Shown: piece by piece, positions 5,619 to 11,954 of the stretch
Position numbering within the stretch: the stretch's first letter is position 1
How the letters are laid out: every line of letters begins with the position of its first letter
NCBI GenBank assembly: GCA_023415335.1
Contig: JAEZLD010000135.1
Location: 1 to 15,454, forward strand
Source: Bacillota bacterium
Lineage (GTDB): Bacteria; Bacillota; Clostridia; Clostridiales; Caloramatoraceae
DNA length: 15,454 nucleotides
Direction of reading: 5' to 3'
Notes under the pieces: generated by a model
What the model saw: only the letters and a program-made list of their open reading frames with translations
Told to the model about the DNA's origin: nothing
Database searches by the model: none
Position numbers and translations under genes: made by a program

Positions 5619-5857
5619 TGAAGATGATAAGGGAAGAGGCCCAGGCACTGGTCATGTTTGATAAGAGAAATATCAGCCCTATACTGCTGACATCCACTCA
5701 GGGCACTTTCAGGGTTAACAGGACCATAAAGAACTGGAAGGAGAGAAGGAACCTCCGGGACTGCCAGATATATCTTTGCCAGGTGGAAGGCAGAACGGAC
5801 CCTGTGGAGCTGCGCTGGGAAGTTGAAAGCAACACCTGGTACATAGAGAAGCTGTGA
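5618..5857 (+). CDS. Unknown small protein co-transcribed with the LexA-like gene
   Basis: A 79-residue protein whose ATG (5618) shares a base with the TAA of the LexA-like gene, so the two should be translationally coupled and both SOS-controlled. The composition is rich in Arg, Glu and Trp (NWKERRNLRDCQIYLCQVEGR), ending in a beta-like stretch VELRWEVESNTWYIEKL. It has no signal peptide, no membrane segment and no Cys-based metal site (its two cysteines lie in C-Q-I-Y-L-C, separated by four residues). I do not recognise the family. The small mixed alpha/beta fold implied, together with its partner, suggests a regulatory or DNA-damage accessory role, but this is inference from context. A terminator follows 29 bases after the stop. 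Confidence 0.65.
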   Translation: MKMIREEAQALVMFDKRNISPILLTSTQGTFRVNRTIKNWKERRNLRDCQIYLCQVEGRTDPVELRWEVESNTWYIEKL

Positions 5858-5883
5858 TAATAGATTGATATGCTGCATTTAGA

Positions 5884-5918
5884 AGGCTGCCTGTAGGGGT
5901 GGCTTTTTTCTTTTTTTT
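5884..5918 (+). terminator. Rho-independent terminator after the LexA-like gene pair
   Basis: GCTGCCT (5886-5892) pairs, partly by G-T pairs, with GGGTGGC (5897-5903), extended by flanking A-T pairs, followed by a long T tract (TTTTTTCTTTTTTTT) to 5918. Confidence 0.75.
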
Positions 5919-5973
5919 GCATTTTACCTATGTTTGTTATATTATGGTGTTAAATGAAAATGGAGGGAATTAT

Positions 5974-6438
5974 ATGGATAAGAAGAAACTATTTTTGATA
6001 TGCCTATTTTTAGGGTTCTTTGGCGGCCATTACTTTGCTATAGGTAAATATAAAAGGGGGCTGCTGTACTTCTTTACAGTCGGGTTATTCGGTATTGGTT
6101 GGCTTATAGACCTCATTAAGATTGCTACAACACAGGATTTTGCTGCCTATCTGCAGGAGCAGGAAGCTGCAGCCGCGGAACAGAAAGAAGAGGCTGTCAA
6201 GAAGCAGGCATTAGATGAGGCAAAGTTAGAGGGATATAGAGCTAATGGCACACCATTCTGTCCTGTGTGTCATAGTACAAGCTTGACCGCAAACAAGAAG
6301 GGTTTTAGCCTTGGTAAAGCGGCTGTCGGTAGTGCGATAGTGTTCCCGTTGGGGTTGGCCACTGGTATGGTTGGTAAAAACAAGATATACCTAACCTGCA
6401 TGAATTGTGGATGTAGATTTAAACCTGGGCGAAGATAA
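5974..6438 (+). CDS. TM2-domain protein with C-terminal zinc ribbon
   Basis: A 154-residue membrane protein. Residues 3-51 are a TM2 domain: two transmembrane segments (about 5-22 and 30-49) with the motif GFFGGHYFAIGKYKRGLLYF and then GIGWLIDLI, matching the family pattern G-x-x-G-x-H-x-F-Y-x-G with an acidic residue in the second helix. A charged helical linker rich in Ala, Glu and Lys follows (58-88). The C-terminal part has CPVC (96-99) and CMNC (142-145), a split zinc ribbon enclosing a Gly-rich hydrophobic insert (GFSLGKAAVGSAIVFPLGLATG) that could be a third membrane segment. GGAGGG at 5962-5967 is six bases before the ATG at 5974; earlier in-frame ATGs lie in the upstream terminator area. 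TM2 proteins have no established bacterial function. It may be prophage cargo or host. Confidence 0.8.
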   Translation: MDKKKLFLICLFLGFFGGHYFAIGKYKRGLLYFFTVGLFGIGWLIDLIKIATTQDFAAYLQEQEAAAAEQKEEAVKKQALDEAKLEGYRANGTPFCPVCHSTSLTANKKGFSLGKAAVGSAIVFPLGLATGMVGKNKIYLTCMNCGCRFKPGRR

Positions 6439-6452
6439 ACTATAATAGTAAA

Positions 6453-6476
6453 GCCACCCTCTTGATTGAGAGTGGC
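6453..6476. terminator. Hairpin between convergent genes, probably a bidirectional terminator
   Basis: GCCACCCTC (6453-6461) pairs with GAGAGTGGC (6468-6476) with one mismatch around a 6-base loop. It lies between the ends of the TM2 gene (plus) and the minus-strand gene. T-rich flanks are weak in both directions (TTTACTATTA on the minus strand). Confidence 0.55.
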
Positions 6477-6484
6477 CCACTTCT

Positions 6485-6721
6485 TTATGCACCTACATAT
6501 TCCTTTAGTACCTCTATTTTATCTGTTACCTCTCCAGTAAGCACATAGTAGAGGTTTTCTGCCAGCATCCGATGTGTGTGTGCTGCATCCTCCATGGTGT
6601 GCTGCCTTAGCACGTTCTTATTCTGCTTAGCAGCCTCGACCTCACGTAGATAGAAATCATATTTTACTACAACATTTTTTAACGCCTGTTTGGCTCTATG
6701 TTCACAGTTGTTCATTTGCAT
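6485..6721 (-). CDS. Small protein of unknown function on the minus strand
   Basis: A 78-residue, mostly helical protein (MQMNNCEHRAKQALKNVVVK, then Y-D-F-Y-L-R-E-V-E-A-A-K, T-M-E-D-A-A-H-T-H-R-M-L-A-E-N-L-Y-Y-V-L-T-G-E-V-T-D-K). AAAGGAG lies four bases before the first ATG (read leftward), which supports 6721 as the start; an in-frame ATG two codons in is the alternative. There is no membrane segment, zinc site or recognised domain. It is the only leftward gene in the window, divergent from the 54-residue gene across a 134-base gap with an inverted repeat. It ends eight bases before a hairpin shared with the TM2 gene. The strong ribosome binding site and terminator make a real gene likely; its function is unknown. 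Confidence 0.6.
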   Translation of the reverse strand: MQMNNCEHRAKQALKNVVVKYDFYLREVEAAKQNKNVLRQHTMEDAAHTHRMLAENLYYVLTGEVTDKIEVLKEYVGA

Positions 6722-6781
6722 GAATCTCCTTTAAAAAGACTAATGTTATTGTTATATATTGCATATTATTTATTAGAATAA

Positions 6782-6817
6782 AAAGAGAAATTTTGTACAT
6801 ATTATAACGTTCTCTTT
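6782..6817. repeat. 8-bp perfect inverted repeat in the divergent intergenic region
   Basis: AAAGAGAA (6782-6789) and TTCTCTTT (6810-6817) are exact inverted copies 20 bases apart, roughly two helical turns centre to centre. They lie between divergent start codons (6721 on minus, 6856 on plus), a place where an operator would sit. The rest of the gap is very AT-rich, so chance is possible. Confidence 0.3.
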
Positions 6818-6855
6818 AATAAGTATTATTATGGATATTGTGGGGAGGTTCATGT

Positions 6856-7020
6856 ATGGAAAGCAGCATGCTTAATGAGCTAATGGAGAAGATAAAGATG
6901 CTGGACAATGAACAGATAAATATTGTTATACAATACTGCAGGATAATGAAGAAGGCAAATGACGTTAAGGATGGTAAAAAACCCATAAGGAAGAAAAGGT
7001 CAAAGGTCATAGGTGCATAG
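6856..7020 (+). CDS. Small basic-tailed protein of unknown function
   Basis: A 54-residue protein with an N-terminal helical part (MESSMLNELMEKIKMLDNEQ, then I-N-I-V-I-Q-Y-C-R-I-M-K-K) and a strongly basic C-terminal tail (KKPIRKKRSKVIGA) that suggests nucleic-acid contact. GGGGAGG at 6842-6848 is seven bases before the ATG at 6856, fixing the start; an in-frame ATG at 6838 lies upstream of that site. The family is not recognised. A hairpin terminator begins eight bases after the stop, so it is a single-gene transcript. It may be a remnant of prophage cargo or a small host regulator. Confidence 0.55.
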   Translation: MESSMLNELMEKIKMLDNEQINIVIQYCRIMKKANDVKDGKKPIRKKRSKVIGA

Positions 7021-7027
7021 GCTGGTT

Positions 7028-7072
7028 AAAACATGCTTAACAGCAAATATATAGGGCTGGGGCATGTTTTTT
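7028..7072 (+). terminator. Rho-independent terminator after the 54-residue gene
   Basis: AACATGC (7030-7036) pairs with GCATGTT (7062-7068), with an inner CAGC/GCTG stem, followed by a T tract to 7072. Confidence 0.7.
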
Positions 7073-7185
7073 CGTTTATATAATCAGATTAAGAAAAATG
7101 CCCTTAAGTTTATTCAATATTATACCTTAACCTTAATATTATGAAGTAGGAGTGCAGGGTAAAAGAATATAAAGGGCGTGAAAGG

Positions 7186-7584
7186 ATGCTAAGTGAACAG
7201 GAGCTAATAAGGTTGGAGCAGCTTGGCTCAACACTTTTTATACTGGCTTTTTCAGCTTTAATTGTCGCAGGGGAGATAGGCTTAAAGGAAATAGAGGAGG
7301 AGGAATCAGGAGAATCCAGTGGGGAAATGGGCCTTACCTCAGATGAGGTTGTGGTGGTTTCAGCGGAGCTGAGAGTATTAGGTGCATTTCTACTAGGAAT
7401 AGCTGCAGCTGGCAGGCTTTCAAATTTGGAAAACACAGCGGAAGGGCGGGAGAATCCTCCTAAGATCAGTAACTATAGGATCATTACAGCTGGAGAGTGG
7501 ATATCTACCTTTGGTGATTACCTACTGCTTATAGGTACTTTAAGACAGGCTTCCCTGGGAATTACACCGACCGTTATACAGTAA
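7186..7584 (+). CDS. Conserved-looking small membrane protein of unknown function
   Basis: A 132-residue protein with three hydrophobic segments (about 13-31 GSTLFILAFSALIVAGEIG; about 60-80 AELRVLGAFLLGIAAAG; about 108-124 STFGDYLLLIGTLRQAS) separated by an acidic loop (EIEEEESGESSGEMG) and a basic-acidic loop (GRLSNLENTAEGRENPP). It begins MLSEQELIRLEQLGS. Proteins of this length and layout occur as uncharacterised conserved proteins in Clostridium, but this is from memory. The ribosome binding site is poor: AAAGG is only one base from the ATG, with an alternative AAGGG further up (7171-7175). It stands alone between a terminator and a hairpin. The mature topology is probably membrane-embedded with the acidic loop on one face. 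Confidence 0.55.
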   Translation: MLSEQELIRLEQLGSTLFILAFSALIVAGEIGLKEIEEEESGESSGEMGLTSDEVVVVSAELRVLGAFLLGIAAAGRLSNLENTAEGRENPPKISNYRIITAGEWISTFGDYLLLIGTLRQASLGITPTVIQ

Positions 7585-7607
7585 AATGTTACTACTTTAT
7601 TAGAGGT

Positions 7608-7629
7608 CATGGGTATTTTATATCCCATG
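7608..7629 (+). terminator. Weak hairpin after the small membrane protein gene
   Basis: CATGGG (7608-7613) pairs with CCCATG (7624-7629), with three further A-T pairs and one bulge towards the loop. Only a short, interrupted T tract follows (CTTCTTG), so termination would be inefficient. Confidence 0.35.
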
Positions 7630-7665
7630 GCTTCTTGTGATTCATAATTAATTCATTATGTTTTT

Positions 7666-7694
7666 TTGACATGTATTGCTTATATTTATATAAT
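7666..7694 (+). promoter_or_regulatory. Consensus sigma-A promoter of the methyltransferase gene
   Basis: TTGACA (7666-7671), a 17-base spacer and TATAAT (7689-7694), perfect in both boxes. It lies 41 bases before the proposed TTG start codon. No palindromic operator is evident in the spacer. Confidence 0.8.
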
Positions 7695-7735
7695 TGTAAA
7701 TAAATATAATTTAGTTGTTCCATGGAGGTGTAACA

Positions 7736-8470
7736 TTGAAGCCTATGGATGAATACTACATGGCATATGAAAACCGTTACCAGAAGGCATATGAGGCAGG
7801 AATAGACCATTGGGGTCATGAACCAGGTGATGAGGAACTGGCATCTACCCTGACAAGATGGGTTGAAGAGAATAATCTTAGGGGAAAGAGGATTATTGAG
7901 TTCGCCTGTGGGGAGGGGGCATCAGGGGTAATACTATCTCGTCTTGGATGCATCTATACTGGAATAGACATAGCACCATCTGCAGTAAAAAAGTCAAAAG
8001 AGGCACTTAAGGCTTATCCTCAGGCTGCAGTCATTGAACTGGATATGGTAAAGCAGAGGCTGGATGAAAAGTATGACGCAGCACTGGATGTTATGGGGTT
8101 CCACATGCTCGTTGTGGACAAGGATAGAGAAGCATATTTAGGAAATGTACTTTCCTGCCTTAAGAGCGGGGCTCCCATGATTTTCTTTCGCCAGCTATAC
8201 AGCCATGATGCTTACGAAGGTAATGTAGACTCCTTCGACAGCTGGAAGCAAATAAGCGGTTCCGACTATGATACTCCTCAGAGGAGGACAGCAGAGGTTA
8301 ATGGAAGGGATGTTGAAATATACATACCACTGATTCCCGGCAGAACAAAAACAAGGAACGGATACTGTCAGGAATTCGTAAAGGCAGGCTTTTGTGTGGA
8401 TAAATTTTATATTATGGATAAAAGCCACCACTGCCCTGATTCGGCCAGTATTTTTGTACATAAGCTGTAA
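7736..8470 (+). CDS. Class I SAM-dependent methyltransferase, substrate unknown
   Basis: A 244-residue protein with a Rossmann-type methyltransferase core. Motif I is RIIEFACGEGASGVILSRLG (52-71), with the SAM-binding loop FACGEG and the acidic residue ending strand 2 in GIDIA (Asp78). Asp103 in IELDMV fits motif II, and VLSCLKSGAPMIFF resembles the post-motif strand and loop. The pattern places it in the broad Methyltransf_11/25 group acting on small molecules or unknown acceptors. GGAGGT at 7724-7729 is placed for a TTG start at 7736; the ATG at 7745 is the alternative. It has its own consensus promoter and a strong terminator, so it is monocistronic. The C-terminal part (about 150-244) is less conserved and would set substrate choice. 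Confidence 0.8.
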   Translation: MKPMDEYYMAYENRYQKAYEAGIDHWGHEPGDEELASTLTRWVEENNLRGKRIIEFACGEGASGVILSRLGCIYTGIDIAPSAVKKSKEALKAYPQAAVIELDMVKQRLDEKYDAALDVMGFHMLVVDKDREAYLGNVLSCLKSGAPMIFFRQLYSHDAYEGNVDSFDSWKQISGSDYDTPQRRTAEVNGRDVEIYIPLIPGRTKTRNGYCQEFVKAGFCVDKFYIMDKSHHCPDSASIFVHKL

Positions 8471-8503
8471 AAAGCTAAATCCTGTATATTAAGTATGCAG
8501 AAT

Positions 8504-8539
8504 GACCTGATGCCAGTAATACAAGGTGTCAGGTCTTTT
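8504..8539 (+). terminator. Rho-independent terminator after the methyltransferase gene
   Basis: GACCTGATGCC (8504-8514) pairs over 11 bases, two of them G-T, with GGTGTCAGGTC (8525-8535) around a 10-base loop, followed by TTTTATT. Confidence 0.85.
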
Positions 8540-8589
8540 ATTAATGTCTGTAATTATGAATAAAAAGTAATAAGAAAGCCTAATATAAT

Positions 8590-8620
8590 AATGTTGACAA
8601 GTTCACTCGGGTATGATAAT
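8590..8620 (+). promoter_or_regulatory. isc operon promoter with IscR-type operator
   Basis: TTGACA (8594-8599) is a perfect -35 box. GATAAT (8615-8620) is the best -10, though only 15 bases away. Overlapping the -35 box, bases 8590-8614 match the E. coli IscR type 1 consensus as I remember it (ATASYYGACTRWWWYAGTCRRSTAT) at 20 of 25 positions, including TTGAC and CTCGGGTAT. This suggests repression by the [2Fe-2S] form of the regulator encoded just downstream. A further half-site-like AGTCGGAAT lies at 8648-8656. Confidence 0.6.
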
Positions 8621-8669
8621 CTAAGTCTAGATAAATCCTATTGATTTAGTCGGAATTGAAGGTGATAGA

Positions 8670-9119
8670 ATGAAGCTTTCCACCAAGGGAAGATATGGCG
8701 TAAAGGCCATGTTTGAGCTGGCTCTCCATTATGGGGAGACTGATCCTCTGGCAATAAAGGTAATAGCTGAAAATCAGGACATATCGGAAAGCTACCTTGA
8801 GCAGCTTTTCGGAACCCTTCGCAAGGCTGGGCTGATTACAAGTACAAGGGGAGCCCAGGGAGGATACGAGCTTTCAAGGTCTCCGGAGAATATAACGATA
8901 GCAGATATATTAAATGTGCTTGAAGGTCCTATAGAGGTTTCGGATTGTCTTGTGGATGATGAGGCAACATGCTCCAGGATGAATTATTGTGCAACAAGGC
9001 TGCTGTGGCAGAAGATAAGCGACAGTATAGGCCAGGTGATAAATTCAACAACCCTGCAGGATGTGGTTAATGATTATTACCATATGAATCCTGATAGAGA
9101 GAAAGGCAGGAAAAATTAA
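8670..9119 (+). CDS. iscR: Rrf2-family Fe-S cluster regulator IscR
   Basis: A 149-residue repressor of the isc operon. Residues 1-62 form the winged helix-turn-helix (MKLSTKGRYGVKAMFELALH; ISESYLEQLFGTLRKAGLITS with the GAQGGYEL wing), followed by the dimerisation helix. Cys93, Cys101 and Cys107 (SDCLVDDEATCSRMNYC) are spaced like the three cysteine ligands of the [2Fe-2S] cluster in IscR, so the protein is likely cluster-binding and not a CymR-type regulator. In E. coli cluster-loaded IscR represses isc when Fe-S supply is sufficient; an operator of that kind overlaps this promoter. GAAGGTGAT at 8657-8665 precedes the ATG. The stop codon directly abuts the start of the desulfurase gene, so they are cotranscribed. 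Confidence 0.9.
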   Translation: MKLSTKGRYGVKAMFELALHYGETDPLAIKVIAENQDISESYLEQLFGTLRKAGLITSTRGAQGGYELSRSPENITIADILNVLEGPIEVSDCLVDDEATCSRMNYCATRLLWQKISDSIGQVINSTTLQDVVNDYYHMNPDREKGRKN

Positions 9120-10310
9120 ATGGAAAATAAAAAGATGGTTTATATGGACTATGCAGCAACAACATATACAAAGCCAGAGGTGCTGCAGGATATGCTTCCA
9201 TGTTTTAATGAAGGGTTTGGAAACCCCTCATCGGTATATACCTTTGCAAGGGAATCTAAGAAGGTTGTAGAAAAATCCAGGGAGCAGGTGGCAAAGGCCA
9301 TAGGCTGCCTTCCTGATGAGGTTTATTTTACAGCAGGAGGCTCAGAGGCGGACAACTGGGCTATAAAGGGAATAGCATCTGCTAACAGGAGCAAAGGCAA
9401 TCATATTATAACCAGCTGTATAGAGCACCACGCAGTACTCCATACCTGCCAGTACTTAGAGAGGAATGGCTTTGAAGTTACCTATCTTCCTGTGGATGAG
9501 AATGGTAAAATAAGGCTTGAAGACTTGGAAAAAGCTATAACAGATAAAACAATACTCATAACGATTATGTTTGCAAATAATGAAATAGGAACCATACAGC
9601 CAATAAAAGAGATAGGCAGAATTGCTAAGGCTCACAATATTCCATTCCATACGGATGCTGTTCAGGCAATAGGAAATGTTGAAATAAATGTTAAGGACAT
9701 GAACATAGATATGCTTTCCATGTCAGGACATAAGTTCTACGGACCTAAGGGCATAGGAGTTCTTTATATAAGAAAGGGCATAAAAATAGATAACCTCGTT
9801 CACGGAGGGGGACAGGAAAGAAAAAGAAGGGCTGGAACTGAGAACCTTCCAGGAATAGCAGGACTGGGAAAAGCAATAGAGATGGCTACGGCAGATGTAA
9901 AGGGCCACAGTGAAAAGATAAGTGCCCTGAGAAACCAGCTGCTTGAAGGTATTGAGAAGGAAATACCCTATGTTAAGGTAAACGGCCATAGGACTGACAG
10001 GCTTCCGGGTAATCTGAACGTCAGCTTCCAGTTTATCGAAGGCGAATCCATGCTGCTTATGCTGGATATGGAGGGGATTTGTGCCTCAACAGGAAGTGCC
10101 TGCTCATCGGGCTCACTGGATCCGTCCCATGTGCTGCTTGCCATTGGGCTTCCCCATGAGATGGCCCACGGATCACTGAGGCTTACCATAGGCGATGGTA
10201 CCACTCAGGACGATGTGGATTATGTACTTGAGAAGCTGCCTGGTATAGTAAAGAGGCTCAGAGATATGTCACCACTTTATGATAGCTTTATTCACGGGAG
10301 GGATAAATAA
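9120..10310 (+). CDS. iscS: Cysteine desulfurase (IscS/NifS)
   Basis: A 396-residue pyridoxal-phosphate enzyme of aminotransferase class V that takes sulfur from L-cysteine as a persulfide and passes it to acceptors. Visible residues: the start signature YMDYAATT (8-15), the cofactor-stacking His104 (IEHHAVLH), Asp179 (HTDAVQAIG), PLP lysine Lys205 (SMSGHKFYGPKG), the arginine-rich GGQERKRRAGTEN (230-242) and the catalytic loop CASTGSACSSGS with Cys328. The loop length and C-terminal tail are of the group I (NifS/IscS) kind. The ATG follows the iscR stop with no gap; AGGAAAAA upstream is a modest ribosome binding site. It is the sulfur source for the following scaffold (iscU) and, by homology to the dedicated desulfurase-MnmA pairs of Firmicutes, for tRNA thiolation by MnmA. 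Confidence 0.95.
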   Translation: MENKKMVYMDYAATTYTKPEVLQDMLPCFNEGFGNPSSVYTFARESKKVVEKSREQVAKAIGCLPDEVYFTAGGSEADNWAIKGIASANRSKGNHIITSCIEHHAVLHTCQYLERNGFEVTYLPVDENGKIRLEDLEKAITDKTILITIMFANNEIGTIQPIKEIGRIAKAHNIPFHTDAVQAIGNVEINVKDMNIDMLSMSGHKFYGPKGIGVLYIRKGIKIDNLVHGGGQERKRRAGTENLPGIAGLGKAIEMATADVKGHSEKISALRNQLLEGIEKEIPYVKVNGHRTDRLPGNLNVSFQFIEGESMLLMLDMEGICASTGSACSSGSLDPSHVLLAIGLPHEMAHGSLRLTIGDGTTQDDVDYVLEKLPGIVKRLRDMSPLYDSFIHGRDK

Positions 10311-10747
10311 TGTATAGCGATAAGGTAATGGACCACTTCACCCATCCAAGGAACGTTGGGGAAATAGAGAACGCGGACGGCATAGGAGAGGTAGGAAATC
10401 CTAAATGCGGCGATATCATGCGTATATATTTGAAAATTGACGATAATATAATTACAGATGCCAAATTTAAAACCTTTGGCTGTGGTGCAGCCATAGCTTC
10501 AAGCAGCATGGCTACAGAGCTTATAAAGGGTAAGAACGTAGATGATGCCTGGAGTCTTACCAACAAGGCTGTTGTTCAGGCACTGGAGGGACTTCCACCA
10601 GTAAAGCTGCACTGCTCAGTGCTGGCAGAGGAGGCAATCCATAAGGCCATTAATGACTACCGTAAGAAGAACGGGCTGGAGGCTTGGGCTGACAGGTTCT
10701 CAGATGAAGAGGACCACGACCACCATGGACATATTGAAGAAGAATAG
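10310..10747 (+). CDS. iscU: Fe-S cluster scaffold protein (IscU/NifU N-terminal type)
   Basis: A 145-residue scaffold on which [2Fe-2S] and [4Fe-4S] clusters are built from desulfurase sulfur. Expected ligands are all present: Cys33 and Asp35 (PKCGD), Cys58 (FGCGAAIASSS) and His101/Cys102 (VKLHCSVLAEEA). The start MYSDKVMDHFTHPRNVGEI is typical of clostridial IscU/NifU-like proteins. The ATG overlaps the stop codon of the desulfurase gene by one base, and GGGAGGG at 10296-10302 serves it. After about residue 128 comes an unusual acidic/His-rich tail (SDEEDHDHHGHIEEE), a possible metal-binding extension. The family is often named NifU in clostridial genomes, though the NifU C-terminal domain is absent. 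Confidence 0.93.
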   Translation: MYSDKVMDHFTHPRNVGEIENADGIGEVGNPKCGDIMRIYLKIDDNIITDAKFKTFGCGAAIASSSMATELIKGKNVDDAWSLTNKAVVQALEGLPPVKLHCSVLAEEAIHKAINDYRKKNGLEAWADRFSDEEDHDHHGHIEEE

Positions 10748-10762
10748 CAGAGGGTGTTTTAT

Positions 10763-11842
10763 ATGATGCAGAAGGTCGTGCTGGGGATGAGCGGCGGAGT
10801 GGATAGCTCCGTCGCCGCATTTATATTAAAAGAACAGGGCTACGAGGTTATAGGCATAACCATGCAGGTATGGCCCGAAAACAAGGAATTTGAAGAGAGG
10901 GAGGGCGGCTGTTGCTCTTTATCGGCAGTAAACGATGCCAGGAAGGTTGCAGACTCCCTTGGAATCTACTATTATGTAATGAACTTCCGTCACATATTCG
11001 AAAAGAAGGTAATAGACAACTTTACTGATGAATATCTGCATGGAAGGACTCCTAACCCCTGCATAGAGTGCAACAAGCATATTAAGTTTGAGGAGCTTTT
11101 AAGGCGTGCTGAGCTTATGGGTGCAGATTATGTAGCCACAGGACATTATGCCAAGATTAAAAAAGACGAGGAAACCGGAAGGTATCTGCTTTTAAGAAGC
11201 TATGACACTAAAAAGGACCAGACCTATGCACTTTATGGCCTTACGCAGTATCAGCTGTCACATACCCTTATGCCATTAGGGGATTATACCAAGGACAGAA
11301 TAAGGGAGCTGGCAGAGGAGCTGAAGCTTCCTGTTGCCCACAAGCCTGACAGCCAGGAGATATGCTTTGTAACCGACGATGACCATGGAAGGTTCATAAA
11401 GGAGAGAGTGCCTGATAAGGTAAAGCCAGGCTATTTTGTGGATGAAAACGGAAAAATACTTGGAACCCATAAGGGAATTGTCTACTATACTATAGGCCAG
11501 CGTAAGGGTCTTGGATTATCCATGGGAAGGCCTGTCTTTGTAGTTGATATAAGGCCTGAGCTGAATCAGGTGGTAATAGGAGAGGAAAAGGAAATATTCC
11601 AAACCACTCTTTACGCTGAGGAGGTAAACCTTATCCCATTTGACAAGCTTGAAGGGGAAATGAGGGTTACAGCTAAAATAAGATATAAGGCAAAGGAATG
11701 CCCTGCAACCATATACCCGTACAAGGATGGGATAGCAGTGAAGTTCGATGAGCCCCAGAGAGCCATAACCAAGGGACAGTCAGTAGTAATGTATGACGGG
11801 GACGTGGTTGTTGGCGGAGGCATAATTAAATCCATATTGTAA
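10763..11842 (+). CDS. mnmA: tRNA-specific 2-thiouridylase MnmA (TrmU)
   Basis: A 359-residue ATP-dependent enzyme that thiolates uridine 34 of tRNA-Lys, -Glu and -Gln, using persulfide sulfur from the desulfurase. The adenylating PP-loop is SGGVDSS (10-16). The catalytic cysteine Cys100 lies in TPNPCIECNKHIKF and the second, persulfide-bearing Cys201 in KPDSQEICFV, matching the paired Cys of E. coli MnmA. The C-terminal part (from about 260) includes the usual beta-barrel domain. AGAGGGTG at 10749-10756 is eight bases before the ATG at 10763; a GTG at 10754 in the same frame is less likely. Fifteen bases separate it from iscU, so it is in the same operon. Clustering with iscS supports direct sulfur transfer. 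Confidence 0.95.
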   Translation: MMQKVVLGMSGGVDSSVAAFILKEQGYEVIGITMQVWPENKEFEEREGGCCSLSAVNDARKVADSLGIYYYVMNFRHIFEKKVIDNFTDEYLHGRTPNPCIECNKHIKFEELLRRAELMGADYVATGHYAKIKKDEETGRYLLLRSYDTKKDQTYALYGLTQYQLSHTLMPLGDYTKDRIRELAEELKLPVAHKPDSQEICFVTDDDHGRFIKERVPDKVKPGYFVDENGKILGTHKGIVYYTIGQRKGLGLSMGRPVFVVDIRPELNQVVIGEEKEIFQTTLYAEEVNLIPFDKLEGEMRVTAKIRYKAKECPATIYPYKDGIAVKFDEPQRAITKGQSVVMYDGDVVVGGGIIKSIL

Positions 11843-11849
11843 TACCTAA

Positions 11850-11887
11850 GGCTGTGATCATAGAGCATGATACACAGTCTTTTTATT
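11850..11887 (+). terminator. Rho-independent terminator of the isc-mnmA operon
   Basis: GGCTGTGATCAT (11850-11861) pairs with ATGATACACAGTC (11867-11879), with one bulged A and one G-T pair, around a 5-base loop; TTTTTATT follows. Confidence 0.75.
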
Positions 11888-11954
11888 ATGCTCTCCGTAT
11901 AGGTTTCAGCATTTAATCAATACTAAACATTATAACCTGTTTAGGAGAAAATGT

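Noticed and set aside
7040..7110. TATAAT at 7079-7084 as promoter of the 132-residue membrane protein
   Set aside because: No acceptable -35 box at 15-19 bases upstream, and it lies in the tail of a terminator about 100 bases before the gene; not strong enough to list.
7715..7735. Extra N-terminal residues of the methyltransferase from a TTG at 7715
   Set aside because: They lie upstream of and across the GGAGGT ribosome binding site, which fits the TTG at 7736 instead.
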